Positions 34,578 through 44,203 of a stretch of 64,000 nt of DNA are shown here, piece by piece. The notes beneath the pieces were generated by a model, which did not search any database, was not told the origin of the DNA, and worked only from the letters and a program-made list of their open reading frames with translations. The translations under genes were made by a program, and so were the position numbers. The DNA is from Siphonodentalium dalli. Its lineage: Eukaryota; Mollusca; Scaphopoda; Gadilida; Siphonodentaliidae. The stretch covers positions 177,524,247 to 177,588,246 of the forward strand of contig CP136064.1 in the NCBI GenBank assembly GCA_032622095.1, written 5' to 3'. Every line of letters starts with the position of its first letter. The first letter of the stretch is position 1.

Positions 34578-34781
34578 ATGTTTCGCTGCAATGTGTTCCC
34601 GCATCCTGTATGTCCGATTGAAGCTCATTGCATACGAACAGAACGGACAGCTGATCTGTTCACCGGCACAATCCCGCTGATGCCGATTCTTCTGTGCTGT
34701 GGTCTGGAATTCTTTGTTGCATGTAGCACAGCTGTATTTTTGATGATATCCCGGCATCCTGTAATGATCAGAATTTTCCAA
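34563..34781 (-). pseudogene. Two-finger C2H2-type zinc-finger segment of gypsy ORF
   Basis: The minus-strand frame has YSCATCNKEF followed by a histidine and H/C ending (KNRHQRDC), and a second finger ISCPFCSYAMSF ending REHIAAKH. Spacing fits C2H2/C2HC fingers. It starts right after the integrase frame ends and in another frame. It is cut by the SINE, which contributes the last few codons and the stop. Zinc fingers downstream of integrase are not standard for gypsy. They may bind nucleic acid or guide integration, but this is inference. Confidence 0.7.
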
Positions 34782-34783
34782 AA

Positions 34784-35176
34784 CTAGTATATGTGGGGAA
34801 AAACAATTATTGGATTCAGCTTCCGGTCACCACTTGCCCACCAGGAACAAACCTTGTTTTGCCCCCCCCCCCCTGAAAAGAACCTTAACCTGCTCAAGAG
34901 CCCTACCTCTATAAAAATGTATTGCCTTTGGCTTCTGGTCACCACTTGCCCGCCAGGAACAAACAATATTTTCGTCCTCCCTGAAAAGAACTTTAACCTA
35001 TTCAGATGCACGACCTTAGAGATCTTCTTTGGTCCTTTCTTAATTCGATATAATTCATCTGATAGCTTTTCAATCATGGTGTATGGGCCATCAAACTTTG
35101 GGACCAGTTTCCTCGACATCCCCTTCCCGACCTGCAAAGACCTCAACAACACTATATCTCCGATATTGGGGTACAT
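34784..35176 (-). pseudogene. Integrase C-terminal domain of gypsy pol
   Basis: The frame opens with GDIVLLRSLQVGKGMSRKL, KFDGPYTMIEKLSD and VVHLNRLKFF. This is the beta-barrel motif (G-D-x-V, then F-x-G-P-Y, then V-H-x-x-x-L) of the Ty3/gypsy integrase C-terminal domain, which binds DNA. A ~112 bp tandem duplication (34825-34990) makes the protein end repeat itself (RLKFFSG and RLRFFSG) with a C run at 34863-34872. That duplication is probably secondary. Confidence 0.8.
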
Positions 35177-35303
35177 TTTGCTATTGTTATGGGCTCGTAA
35201 GTATACTATCTTTTCTGTCTGTCGCTGGACTTTTACAAGGTATGTCGTGCCACCTCGTGGACTTTTTCTAGTCTCCTCTGGAGTTCCTCCACGTAGTTGT
35301 GTA

Positions 35304-36153
35304 TTACAACTTTATCCATGTCATTGCCATGCGTCTCCCTGTCATGTAAGTATGAAGGGTACAACAGGTAAGTCGGTCTCCCGCCCCCAACATCATCATA
35401 CATGGAGAAAAGCCTGTACTGTCATGGACTGATGCACGGTACGCTGACAGCATCAATGGTAAAAAGGTATCCCAGTCCCTCTGTGATTTGGATATATACT
35501 TGCTTAACATGTCTTTGATAGTATGAATTAAGCGCTTTACCAGGCCATCACTCTGTGGGTGATATGGTGATGTTCTTGTTTTGTCAATGTGTAAGCTTTT
35601 GCATAACTATGGAATATGTGCCCCTCAAACTACCTGCACTGGTCAGTGTGGACTTGTAATGGGACTCCCCACCGGGCTACAAATTCTTTATTGTCACTGC
35701 TTCTTGATCTGCCATTGGAAATGCTTCAGCCCATCTCGTAAAATAATCTGATATGACTAAGATATATTTGTGACCCTGTGACGTCTTAGTAAGTGGACCC
35801 GTGCTATCCATCGCTACCCTTTCCATTGGGGCCCCAACGATGTATTGTTTCATGTCTCCCTTTGACGATGGCCCTGGCTTCCTCCTCTGGCAGTGTAGGC
35901 ACTTTTGTACATACATGTGGGCAGAATTGTAATACCCAGTCCAATAGAATCGTTCCCTCAGGCGATTGATTAATTTGTTGACACCCATGTGACCCCCACT
36001 TGGGTCGCTATGCAACATTCTGAGAGCTTCGTCTCTCCAACACTTTGGAAGAACTAATTGCCATTTCTCCTCACCATCTTCAGTAACCCATTTTCTGTGC
36101 AGAATGCCATTCTGCAGCTCCAAACGAAGCCAGTGCGCCCAATGTGTCTTCAC
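35304..36153 (-). pseudogene. Integrase zinc-binding and catalytic core of gypsy pol
   Basis: From 36153 the frame has an H2C2 zinc-binding domain (LHSDPSGGHMGVNKL, then KCLHCQRRKPG). The catalytic core follows, with VAMDSTGPL (first aspartate) and ILVISDYFTRWAEAFPM. The frame stops at 35677. The next piece has VHTDQ (second aspartate) followed by a nonsense codon near 35630. At about 35540 the usual glutamate site reads DGLVKRL: lysine stands where family members have the catalytic Glu. The 35510-35304 frame then gives the core end (RDWDTFLPLMLSAYRASVHD). Integrase would join cDNA to the host genome; this copy cannot. Confidence 0.85.
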
Positions 36154-36272
36154 TTGGTTGGATAGTGGTGATATATGTTCTCACCTTTCGCCTTGTTCAT
36201 TCCATTTAATCACCACTCCTATTTCTTTGTCATTCTTCTGCGCTTCTTCAATTTTTTCTCTTGACTTTGGGA

Positions 36273-37006
36273 CTACCCAGGGAGTGGCCACAGTGGCTTG
36301 TGTCTGACTGCATTGCCGGCCTGCCTGGTAACTCTATGTACACAGTGCTCTGCTCCCTCTTCTTTCAATTGTTGCCTCTCACAATAGGTGAAGTTCTCGC
36401 AAGGTCTTCTAGAAAGACCATCGGCATTGGTGTGGAGTCTCCCTGGGTGATGCTGGATTGTAAAATCATACGTGTCTAACACGTGTATCCACCTAGCTAG
36501 CTGACCTTCTTGGTACTTAAACCTTCAAAGCCAATTTAGTGCCCCGTGATCACTTCATGGAATGGTGCTTGACACTCAGAGTTCCAATAAAATTTAGCAT
36601 CCTTCTCTGTCAATTTGTGCAGTGGTTTGGCGACTTGGGCAAAATTTCGGATGAATTTCCTGTAATAGGATGCTGTTCCCAGAAAGCTTCTCACATCTTT
36701 GACATTCCTCGGCTGGGCCCATGTCTATTGCTTTCACTTTATCAGGGTCAGGTGCCACCCCCCTTTTCACACCCCACGTGTCCCAAAAAGGCACATTTAT
36801 CTCGGAATAAATGACACTTTTTGGAGGAAATGTTCAATCCAGCATCCTTGATCCTTGTCAAGACTTTGTCCAATCGCTCACATTGCTTTTTAAACGTCTT
36901 CGAAAAGATCAGGACGTCATCTATGTAGAGTACACAAATGTGCCATTGCAACCCTGGCAGAACGGTCTCCATGAGACGGTGAAACGGCGCACCCGCATTG
37001 CAGAGG
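36273..37006 (-). pseudogene. Partial RT and RNase H of gypsy pol
   Basis: The minus strand reads LCNAGAPFHRLMETVLPGL at its start and then VLYIDDVLIFSKTF, the RT catalytic YIDD box. Next come CHLFRDKCAFLGHV, then in another frame GVAPDPDKVKAI (connection). A later frame has LDTYDFTIQHHPGRLHTNAD and GLSRRPC, the RNase H end. Frameshifts lie near 36790 and 36590. All RT upstream of the CNAP-like motif, plus protease and gag, is missing. Confidence 0.88.
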
Positions 37007-38002
37007 GGTCGTTACATCAAAATGTTAAATGGAAAGCCTGCTTGGACGCCTGTGGAATTATGATACCCTGGAAGAGTGCCGATGTCGATGACTAACAATA
37101 GTAGTTCTAGTAGTTTTATTTAAAGCTGGTACCGGAAACTCCTTAAATCCCCCTATTTTTTTTAGCAGGCCCTGTTATGTATTAAATCCTTCCTTTTATG
37201 TTGACTTAGATGGTCCAATTTCACTCAACCTGATGTTGGGCTACCCAATCCCATGGCAGAATCCCCCAACTGAGGACAGTGAGGTTACTATCTGGACTTG
37301 AACGGGATGTCCCACGGGTGATCGATATTACGAGTGATGTCCAATATGAGATTCAATCAAGTTAATCATTTATTCTCATAGGATAGTATCATACGAATTT
37401 ATGATATATTGTGGCCGTTGAACTATCAGGAATAAGAAAGTACCCCAAAAATAGGCTATACACTAGCCGTAGTAACGATCAACATTCGTTGGTTACGAAG
37501 TCAAGTAACTCTATCTATAACCACAGTTTAACAACTTCCGAGTTTTAGTGATGATGTATCACTTTAATCTCTCTAACCAAATGTCTCCTCCATATTCGCA
37601 ATCTAACTACCTTATAGGTTGGTTCCGATAAACTTAATTTATGATAAATTCTTGTCGTAATGAATCCCCAATTAAATTCAAATTATGTTGGCGGTCCTTT
37701 TCTAACGGTCGGGCGGACCCTTTTATACCCGAGCCAGTTGGAACGACCAATCGGGTTGGGTCGGGTCGCGTCGCAAAAGCGACACGACCCGATTCGATTC
37801 GACACGACCCTATTTAAATATGGTCGGGTCGGACCGAGCGATCCAAGGTCCCTCTCCAACTGTCCATAAAGAAAAATGAATAGGCAACAATAATGGTGCC
37901 AACGGAGCGTAACTATGCTCGGCTCCAATGTCAACATCCTGCACCGGAAATAGAATATGCCAAAATGGCCGACTTAACAAACAATCGCTGGATTTACCAC
38001 TT

Positions 38003-38432
38003 TAGGTTACACTGGTGTAAATAAGGTTCGGAGAGACCTCTAGTGGATGCGGGAGGAATATATAGGAAAGAATAAAATAGACACTGGGCCCTGATTGGTC
38101 AACAGCCTTGTGTGCTTTTTGCATAAAAAAATCATCACACCTCTTCCCTATGGTTTCCCAGAGGTAAAATAGCCATTGGCACAGGAATTAACCCTATGTA
38201 GTGAAGTTTGAATTTGTTGGTGTGGTCTAAAATATGACAGTATTTTTTTTATGCGGATCTGACACTAGTTACGAAAACACAAGATTTAAAGGCGAATTCA
38301 CTGCCTGACAGACATGATTTTTTTGTGCAAAAAGTTTCCCAAAATTTTTGACCCAATGCTTATATTGCCAACAGTATACGCCAAAACGTTAGCACTGAGA
38401 CCTATGGAAAACATTTACACCAGTGTAACCTA
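38003..38432. mobile_element. TA-bounded MITE, copy 1
   Basis: The terminus GGTTACACTGGTGTAAAT is mirrored by ATTTACACCAGTGTAACC, with TA on each side. The TIR is itself nearly palindromic. A TA target fits Tc1/mariner. No transposase is present. Confidence 0.8.
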
Positions 38433-39322
38433 AAGGGAAAAATGCGCTTTTTGGCCTTTTTGATTCCTGGGAGTCACTTTAAAGTATTTTATTGCATTTT
38501 TAACAGCCTGGCCTTTCAGTCAAATGAATCTCTCATGCATGGTGTAGCTATTCTTGCTGCTGATGTGTTCTTTCTCTTACATCAGCCAAAAAAATAGTAT
38601 GATTTTTCATAAAAAATGCCAATTTTTCAAGGTATTTTAAATTTTGTTCAAGGTGGTAATAGTCACATAATGCAAATGATCCATAACATGACCATGCCAA
38701 TGACACACATATCACTCGTTATAAAAAGCTAATCTGACAAGTATTTTGGATTTTATAGCCAGTGATATACAGATATATATCATACAAGTTAGTCATTTCC
38801 ACTGGTGGGTATGGCCATTTGAAGGTTAATATAACTAAAACTTGGACACATTTAAGGAAATTCTTCAGCATTTCAAAGAGAGCACATCTTTGTTCAACTA
38901 ATGCAATATACACCCACATCCAGTTATCTTGGATCACCCTTGCAGACCTTAAAATGTCATATTTTAGTCTTTCATGTGCTGATAAAGTCATGTACTCAGC
39001 TGCTCAAATCTGGACTCAATGACCTCACATCACCAGAAGTTCTCTCATTGAAAGGATCATGTACAGTCTTCCATAGCTGATCCAAGTTTGCAACACCAGA
39101 CCCCAAAAACTGTGTGAAAATGGGGCCTGAATATGACTTGTGGTGGAAATTTGTGCTTTTTTGATGAATAATGTGTTAAACGGGGTGGGGAAATTATGTG
39201 TGATAAATAAAGAACCACAGAAGTGATATTGTTTTTGAACACATTTTTCCATTGATGGGCAATTCTGAAGAAATGTAGGGAGTTACAATTATTCCGCGAA
39301 AAAGCGGGCTATCGCTTTAGGT
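38433..39322. other. ~890 bp segment trapped between two MITE copies
   Basis: Its edges are AAAGGGAAAAATGCGC and GCGGGCTATCGCTTTAGGT, so AACCTAAAG and CTTTAGGTT face each other. No gene is seen. It is absent from the sister LTR, so it arrived with or after the MITEs. It may be the interior of a larger related transposon or sequence carried along with two flanking copies. Confidence 0.55.
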
Positions 39323-39692
39323 TAGGTTACACTGGTGTAAATAAGGTTCGGAGAGACCTCTAGTGGATGCGGGCGGAATATATAGGAGAAAATAAAATAG
39401 ACACTGGGCCATTGGCACAGGAATTAACCCTCTGTAGTGAAGTTTGAATTTGTTGGTCTGGTCTAAAATATGACAGTATTTTTTATACGGTTCTGATACT
39501 AGTTACGAAAACACAAGATTTAAAGGCGAATTCCCTGCCTGACAGACATGATTTCTTTGTGCAAAATGTTTCCCAAAATGTCAATTTTTCCGATTTAAAG
39601 AAAATTTTGGACCCAATGTTTATATTGCCAACAGTACATGCTAAAACGTTAGCTCTGAGGCCTATGGAAAACATTTACACCAGTGTAACCTA
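39323..39692. mobile_element. TA-bounded MITE, copy 2
   Basis: It has the same termini and orientation as copy 1. It lacks about 83 bases after ACACTGGGCC that copy 1 has (38099-38180) and gains a short CAATTTTTCCGATTTAAAG segment near 39580. The two copies therefore diverged before or after arriving, and are not an exact recent duplication. Confidence 0.8.
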
Positions 39693-39920
39693 GAATATAT
39701 GAAAATACACAACGGTAACGCATTTATTCAAATTGGAATGACATAAATGGGGAGTGGTATAATGGACTTAACAGAAAGGAGTAAATAAAAGGGTACTTTT
39801 GTGCCAGAAAATGGGATACTTTTGGAAAATAAGGGTGAGAAAAAGACCGAAACTGAAACTAGCGCAAAGACGCACTTAACTTTAGATCAATCAGTGAACA
39901 TAAATGGTAACTCCGTTACA

Positions 39921-40113
39921 ATATCCTCGCGAAAATACGCATATAATCGACCTATTATATGAAATAGGTACATAATGTGAATATTTGATTCTGACGTAAG
40001 CAGATAATGGACTCTCACCCGTTATTTCGTTTTATGGCGCCGGCCACAGTGAAAACAACTGTCATAGAGCGTACACCTGGTGAGTTGGCTTATTTGTACC
40101 ATTGTCCGCACAT
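39921..40113 (+). repeat. Dispersed repeat R5, right part after gypsy insertion
   Basis: It continues the R5 order (CGCGAAAATACGC, GTTATTTCGTTTTATGGCG, GCCACAGTGAAAACA, GAGTTGGCTTATTTGTACCA, GTCCGCACA) from the gypsy edge. Confidence 0.75.
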
Positions 40114-40200
40114 GTTCTTCTCATGTTTTAAGTTGGCACCTTGTGGGTATGTCGAACCCGTGGGTCATTCTCTTATTATTTAGTCCTCATTTCATTTCAG

Positions 40201-40563
40201 GGTGTGGTCGCTGTTTACCTTATGCTGACTTTCAACGCTTTCGCATTTTACATTTCATCGCCGGAATCTTCTGGTTGTTCACACGAGGACATTGTGATAC
40301 CAACAACAAAACGCAGTGCCGCCTGGCGGCATAAACTTAGACTCATAGATCTAATTGGAATCTGGCATGAACTTCCATCCACTGCTCACATAAAATTGGA
40401 CAACAAATTGATCACCAAACGACACATATGTCAAGAGGTGTGCCACCACTGCTACAGAAAGGTTTCTCTAAGATGGAGCTCAGTCTGTGAAGGTGACTGT
40501 GACCGTAGCGGGCCGTCATTTAACATTTGTGTCAACGTGTGGCTCTTACGCGTGATGTACTAG
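40201..40563 (+). CDS. Last exon of a candidate secreted cysteine-rich peptide precursor
   Basis: A pyrimidine-rich tract ending TTTCATTTCAG at 40200 looks like a good splice acceptor. The following 120 codons are open in phase 0 to TAG at 40561. The exon product starts with a hydrophobic segment (GVVAVYLMLTFNAFAFY), consistent with the end of a signal peptide begun in an unseen upstream exon. Dibasic KR sites lie at residues 37-38 and 73-74. The C-terminal peptide after the second KR has six cysteines (residues 77, 81, 84, 96, 100, 110; spacing C-x3-C-x2-C-x11-C-x3-C-x9-C) and ends FNICVNVWLL. A seventh cysteine is at residue 26. Architecture recalls small disulfide-rich prohormones (whitnin/prohormone-4 style F-x-x-C-x-x-x-W ending), but the match is only architectural. 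The upstream exon was not found. Alternatively it is a chance frame. Confidence 0.5.
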   Translation, partial: GVVAVYLMLTFNAFAFYISSPESSGCSHEDIVIPTTKRSAAWRHKLRLIDLIGIWHELPSTAHIKLDNKLITKRHICQEVCHHCYRKVSLRWSSVCEGDCDRSGPSFNICVNVWLLRVMY

Positions 40564-40801
40564 ACTCTCGGACGGCGGAATGAGTAGTCATTTGTGTTTC
40601 GTCTCATTGCTTGGAGTTACAAGGCCGGGAAAAAACGTTCTAATTTTTATAAAATATTGCGGCTAGATATAACGCCTGGCAATTTCAACATTGTTGTTTT
40701 TTCTATTTATTTTCCAAAGATATTATCAAGCTATTAGACTAATGAGTTATCCCAACAACTCATTTCGGTTACTGCGAAAACCTGATATTGAACATATTTG
40801 T

Positions 40802-40970
40802 TTAACCCTTTCAGTGCCAAGTCCGATTTTTGTATCAACCCATATTTCCTTGATCACTTTTCAAATTTGTTGATTATAATAATGTGATACATTGATGGAA
40901 ACAGCTCTTGAAAAATGATTAAGGAAAAATGGGTTGATACAAAAATCGGACTTGGCACTGAAAGGGTTAA
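40802..40970. mobile_element. piggyBac-like MITE, copy P3
   Basis: TTAACCCTTTCAGTGCCAAG on the left mirrors CTTGGCACTGAAAGGGTTAA on the right. The ~50 bp arms extend through TCCGATTTTTGTATCAACCC. TTAA is intact at both ends. The termini are close in style to known piggyBac ends (TTAACCCTTTG...). No ORF is present. Confidence 0.85.
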
Positions 40971-41440
40971 CGGAGATTGTGGCATTCAAATGTTCGTAAA
41001 CCTCGAAATATGGTGACCGAAATCTCTTGAACATTTATATCTTATCAACAGCCATTTATATCTGGACGGGATTGCAAAGTGAGCTTGCAAAAATTAACAC
41101 ATATATAACTCACTCGCAATATTTATTTTTGTTTTGCTTGAGTTATTTATATAGGTGAATAAAACGATAATTGCTCCTTCAATGTGAGACATTTTGCCGC
41201 CATTTTTGAGTAAATTCTAACGCATATGATCCCGGCCTTTAGTTATAGGACTTCAGGGTAAACCGTATAGCTAATCCAAACGTCCTATTATCGTTCTTTG
41301 TACCGTTAGCTCTGTTCCCCATCTTCGATATAACTAATACACAAACAGGACGTTACGGAACATATTTATAAAGCTGGCGTGAGGTCTACAGAGTCAGCCT
41401 TGCGTGGTCATACCCTTAAAGCGACTTGTATTCTTTAGCA
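40971..41440. other. Unassigned stretch
   Basis: No gene was recognised. It could hold untranslated or intronic sequence if the 40.2 kb exon is real. Confidence 0.35.
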
Positions 41441-41974
41441 ATAATAATAATAATAATAATAATTGTTCTTGTATAGCGCCTATCCCCGTGATGATGGGCC
41501 CTAGGCGCTTCACATGATTTGTTTCAAATATATAGAGAGAAAAAGAGAAAATGCAGTGATATATACAGAATGTACAGAATGTCATCGTTGAAGGTTCAAA
41601 ATGTCTCGATACCTCCGCTCGAACAAATATGTTTTCAGTGTTGATTTGAATTCTCCGAATGATGGCGATTCTCTGATGGGTTGTGGTAAGGAATTCCAGG
41701 TGAACGGACATGAAACACAAAATGCGCGATCTCCAACAGTTCTCAGGTTGGCGCCTTTTGGTGTTAGTAGGCCTGCATCCTTCGATCGTACATTTCTTGT
41801 TGGCACATAAGGAGAAATGAGCTCTTTCATGTAAGTAGGGGCGGTTTCTGAATTCTTTAAACGTTTATATCCGAATGTTGCAATTTTGAAAGAAATTCTA
41901 TCCTGAATAGGCAGCCAATGTAGTTGTGATCTCATGGTGGTTGGACTATTGCCTTTCTTCAACCTTTCTAGCAA
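41441..41974 (-). pseudogene. LINE ORF2 C-terminus and 3' end (CR1/L2-like)
   Basis: The minus-strand frame 41974-41582 has LHWLPIQDRISFKIATFGYK, then SPYVPTRNVRSKDAGLL, GDRAFCVSCPFTWNSLPQPI and a FKSTLKTYLF ending. This is the well-known C-terminal segment of CR1/L2-type reverse transcriptases, after the RT core. It is open over 130 codons and ends at a stop at 41582-41584. The 3' untranslated end has GGGATAGGCGCTATACAAG and an (ATT)n microsatellite at 41440-41462. It is 5' truncated, the usual result of incomplete target-primed reverse transcription. The same 3' tail design is used by the SINE at 34168. Confidence 0.88.
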
Positions 41975-42170
41975 TCAGATCAAACATAGTAGTGTATCGC
42001 TTCTTTCACTCCCATGCATTAAAATGACTCGATAAATTCATGATATACTTTTACAAACACCTCAAAAAGTAAGTTTTCCCTCATAATAATATCCTATATA
42101 TCCTATGTTTTTGAGAACATGATAAATGCAGTACATTGTGGGAGTTAATTATCCCGAGGAGTTTCTAACC

Positions 42171-42765
42171 TTCTGAATGTCGCTTGATTGGAAAATGTGC
42201 CAGTTTAAAAAAAATCACAATTTCAACTTTGAAGCTCAACAGACGGGTTGACAGGTTAACTTTGTAATCAGTGCTCGCAAAGTGTCACCGGCCTTATTTC
42301 TCAATAAGACCAGTTGCCACCCTGTGGGAAATTAGGGGCATGATTTTGAATCACCCTTTACCTGGTCATCTGCATTCACTCGAATGGCACCATTCCCCGT
42401 ATGGTACGTGGACCAAGCAAGTGTTACCACCAATGTGAAGACTGTCCAGTTTTGAAGCAGTCTTTCGCATATAGCCAATTTCTTGAAATGTGGCCGAGTT
42501 TTCCTACGGCGGTAATCCTTGCTTGGTCCGCCATGCGTGACAGGGATCCTTAAGCAGTGGACCAGATATGGGATGGGTCATCATGCTCCTACATGTAAAC
42601 TCCCAGAGTGAAAATGGTCAAATTTCAAGAAAACCCACGCAGAAATAAGGCCGGTATAACTCAACAAACACTGATGACCCATCAACATGCGACGATGTTG
42701 GGCGTCAATGTCGAAAGTGTGATTTTTGAAAATGATAATTATATCATTCAAGCGACATTCGAATG
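42171..42765. mobile_element. Foldback element, ~595 bp
   Basis: TTCTGAATGTCGCTTGATTG on the left is mirrored by ATTCAAGCGACATTCGAATG on the right. Inner matches include CCGGCCTTATTTCT against AGAAATAAGGCCGG and GGACCAAGCAAG against CTTGCTTGGTCC. The whole element is therefore a nearly continuous imperfect palindrome. No ORF is present. Confidence 0.8.
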
Positions 42766-43797
42766 AAAGTGTGAAAACTATCGGGTTATAATAACTATCA
42801 GACTGTTCTGCATTTACCTTACCATGTTCTCAATTCGTCCAAATTTCAACACGATCGGACGAATAACACAGGAGATCATGGTATTTATTATATGAGGGGA
42901 AAATCAATTAAGTCCTTTTTTTGTCTTCGCGGTATGGATCATTCTGTGCTATTTCCTAGTCTTTCCAGATATGGTAAAGATAAATAGCGTTTGTGCAGAA
43001 ATTTGAAATCGGCTGACAAATTTGTACATGTTTCGGCACAGCAAGTCTTTCCAATCTATATACAGTCTGTATATTACTATATGGTGTATTTATCGACATA
43101 TTTTCATTGCCGTCGCGACGTAACTAATTTGAGAAATTATTGAGTATTGAATATTACTAGTCGCTCTAACGTGTCGACGTAACGTCGCGAATGGGATTGC
43201 AGCCGTAAGCGGATGTTGATGGACCAGGAACGAGACTAAGTTAAACGGGCCATACTTTGAATCAGATGACGTCTTAATTACGTAATTATTTAAGGACAAT
43301 AAAAGAAAATATTGCTATCTTACTTTGACAATTTAAGCTAATGATTAATAACTGTTCAGTTATTAGAAGAATGAAAAGTCGAAATATTCGGCCGCCAGTG
43401 TGTGCCCAGACAATTTTACGGATGACTATTCCTGCCTCTCTGTTGTACGGCTACTATTCTAAAGATTTCGATACCTTTTATTTTACTTGAAGAATATGGA
43501 TTCTTGTATCTCGCGTAACCCACGCAAACTTCAGTGTCACAGATTAACGGTGGATTTCGGCACGTTAATGGAATGAAGTCTGTGTAATCTTTCAGCTTAA
43601 AGTTTAAGCTAATGGAAGAATTACGCCCCCGCTTGACGTTGAAATGGATGGCATTCACGCAGTGGAGATCAAACATTAACTGATTACATTTGACAACGCT
43701 TTAAGAAAACATCATTTAAATGACCATGCAAGCTGTTTTGATAGTCAGATGGCGACCAACTACCGTTCGTTGACAAAGACACCCGATGACATTCAAG
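42766..43797. other. Unassigned stretch
   Basis: No gene was recognised. The short word AGATATGGTAAAGATAAATAGCG near 42967 echoes the TTAA MITE family but is too short to call. Confidence 0.35.
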
Positions 43798-43905
43798 ATG
43801 CCTTGTCCGATTTGACACCATATAAAACCAACATAATTAGAAACCGACCCATGAGTCTATTAATAGGAAGTTTTGATGTCAGGTATCGACTTTCAAAAGA
43901 GTGAA
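43798..43905 (-). repeat. Dispersed repeat R2, copy 2
   Basis: It is reverse-complemented relative to 13806-13926, sharing TGTCCGATTTGACACC, GACCCATGAGTC and ACTTTCAAAAGAGTG. Confidence 0.65.
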
Positions 43906-44203
43906 TTTCAGAAATGTTCTGAATTTTTATCAGCATATACAAATTCCAATTATCGCCTCTTATAGAGAACGTCCATGCTTCCGCCGCCCAATGGCGATAT
44001 ATATTAGAGAGCGTTCTCAATTATGAGCTTTTATTATATTTTTAGAGGTTTTGATGATTTCGTGGATTTTCGCGATTCCTGTGTGGTAATTAATGATGGC
44101 AATCGCAAGTATTTTTTATTTTTACTTATGCCTGGTAAGCACAAAATTTTATTAGTAAATTCTGAATTATTTAGCGCCAAATCTGATATTTCAATTCGTG
44201 TAT

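Larger units (their letters stand above)
31766..39920 (-). mobile_element. Ty3/gypsy LTR retrotransposon, 5' deleted, with nested insertions
   Basis: The element reads right to left. Its 3' LTR is 31766-32905 and its 5' LTR is about 37000-39920 (expanded by an insertion). It is flanked by ATAT on both sides (31762-31765 and 39921-39924), consistent with a 4-bp target duplication. Internal order on the minus strand is partial RT, RNase H, integrase, a zinc-finger/SR-rich ORF, a polypurine tract and the 3' LTR. Gag, protease and the start of RT are gone: the 5' LTR is fused directly to RT codons. It sits inside a copy of repeat R5. A SINE (34168-34577) and two TA-bounded MITEs (38003-39692) inserted later. 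Confidence 0.9.
36999..39920 (-). repeat. Gypsy 5' LTR, split by a MITE pair
   Basis: The outer end (plus strand CTCCGTTACA at 39911-39920) matches the other LTR. The inner end lacks the last ~8 bases because the deletion joins it at AGAGG to RT codons. Relative to LTR 31766-32905 it contains 1.69 kb of inserted DNA (38003-39692) and about 75 extra bases at about 37333-37408. Confidence 0.85.

Noticed and set aside
34791-35432. 213-codon plus-strand open frame
   Set aside because: It lies opposite the integrase C-terminal and core sequences, which have clear family motifs on the minus strand.
43416-43676. 86-codon minus-strand frame as a gene
   Set aside because: It has no signal peptide, domain or splice evidence; the length is within chance expectation for 64 kb.
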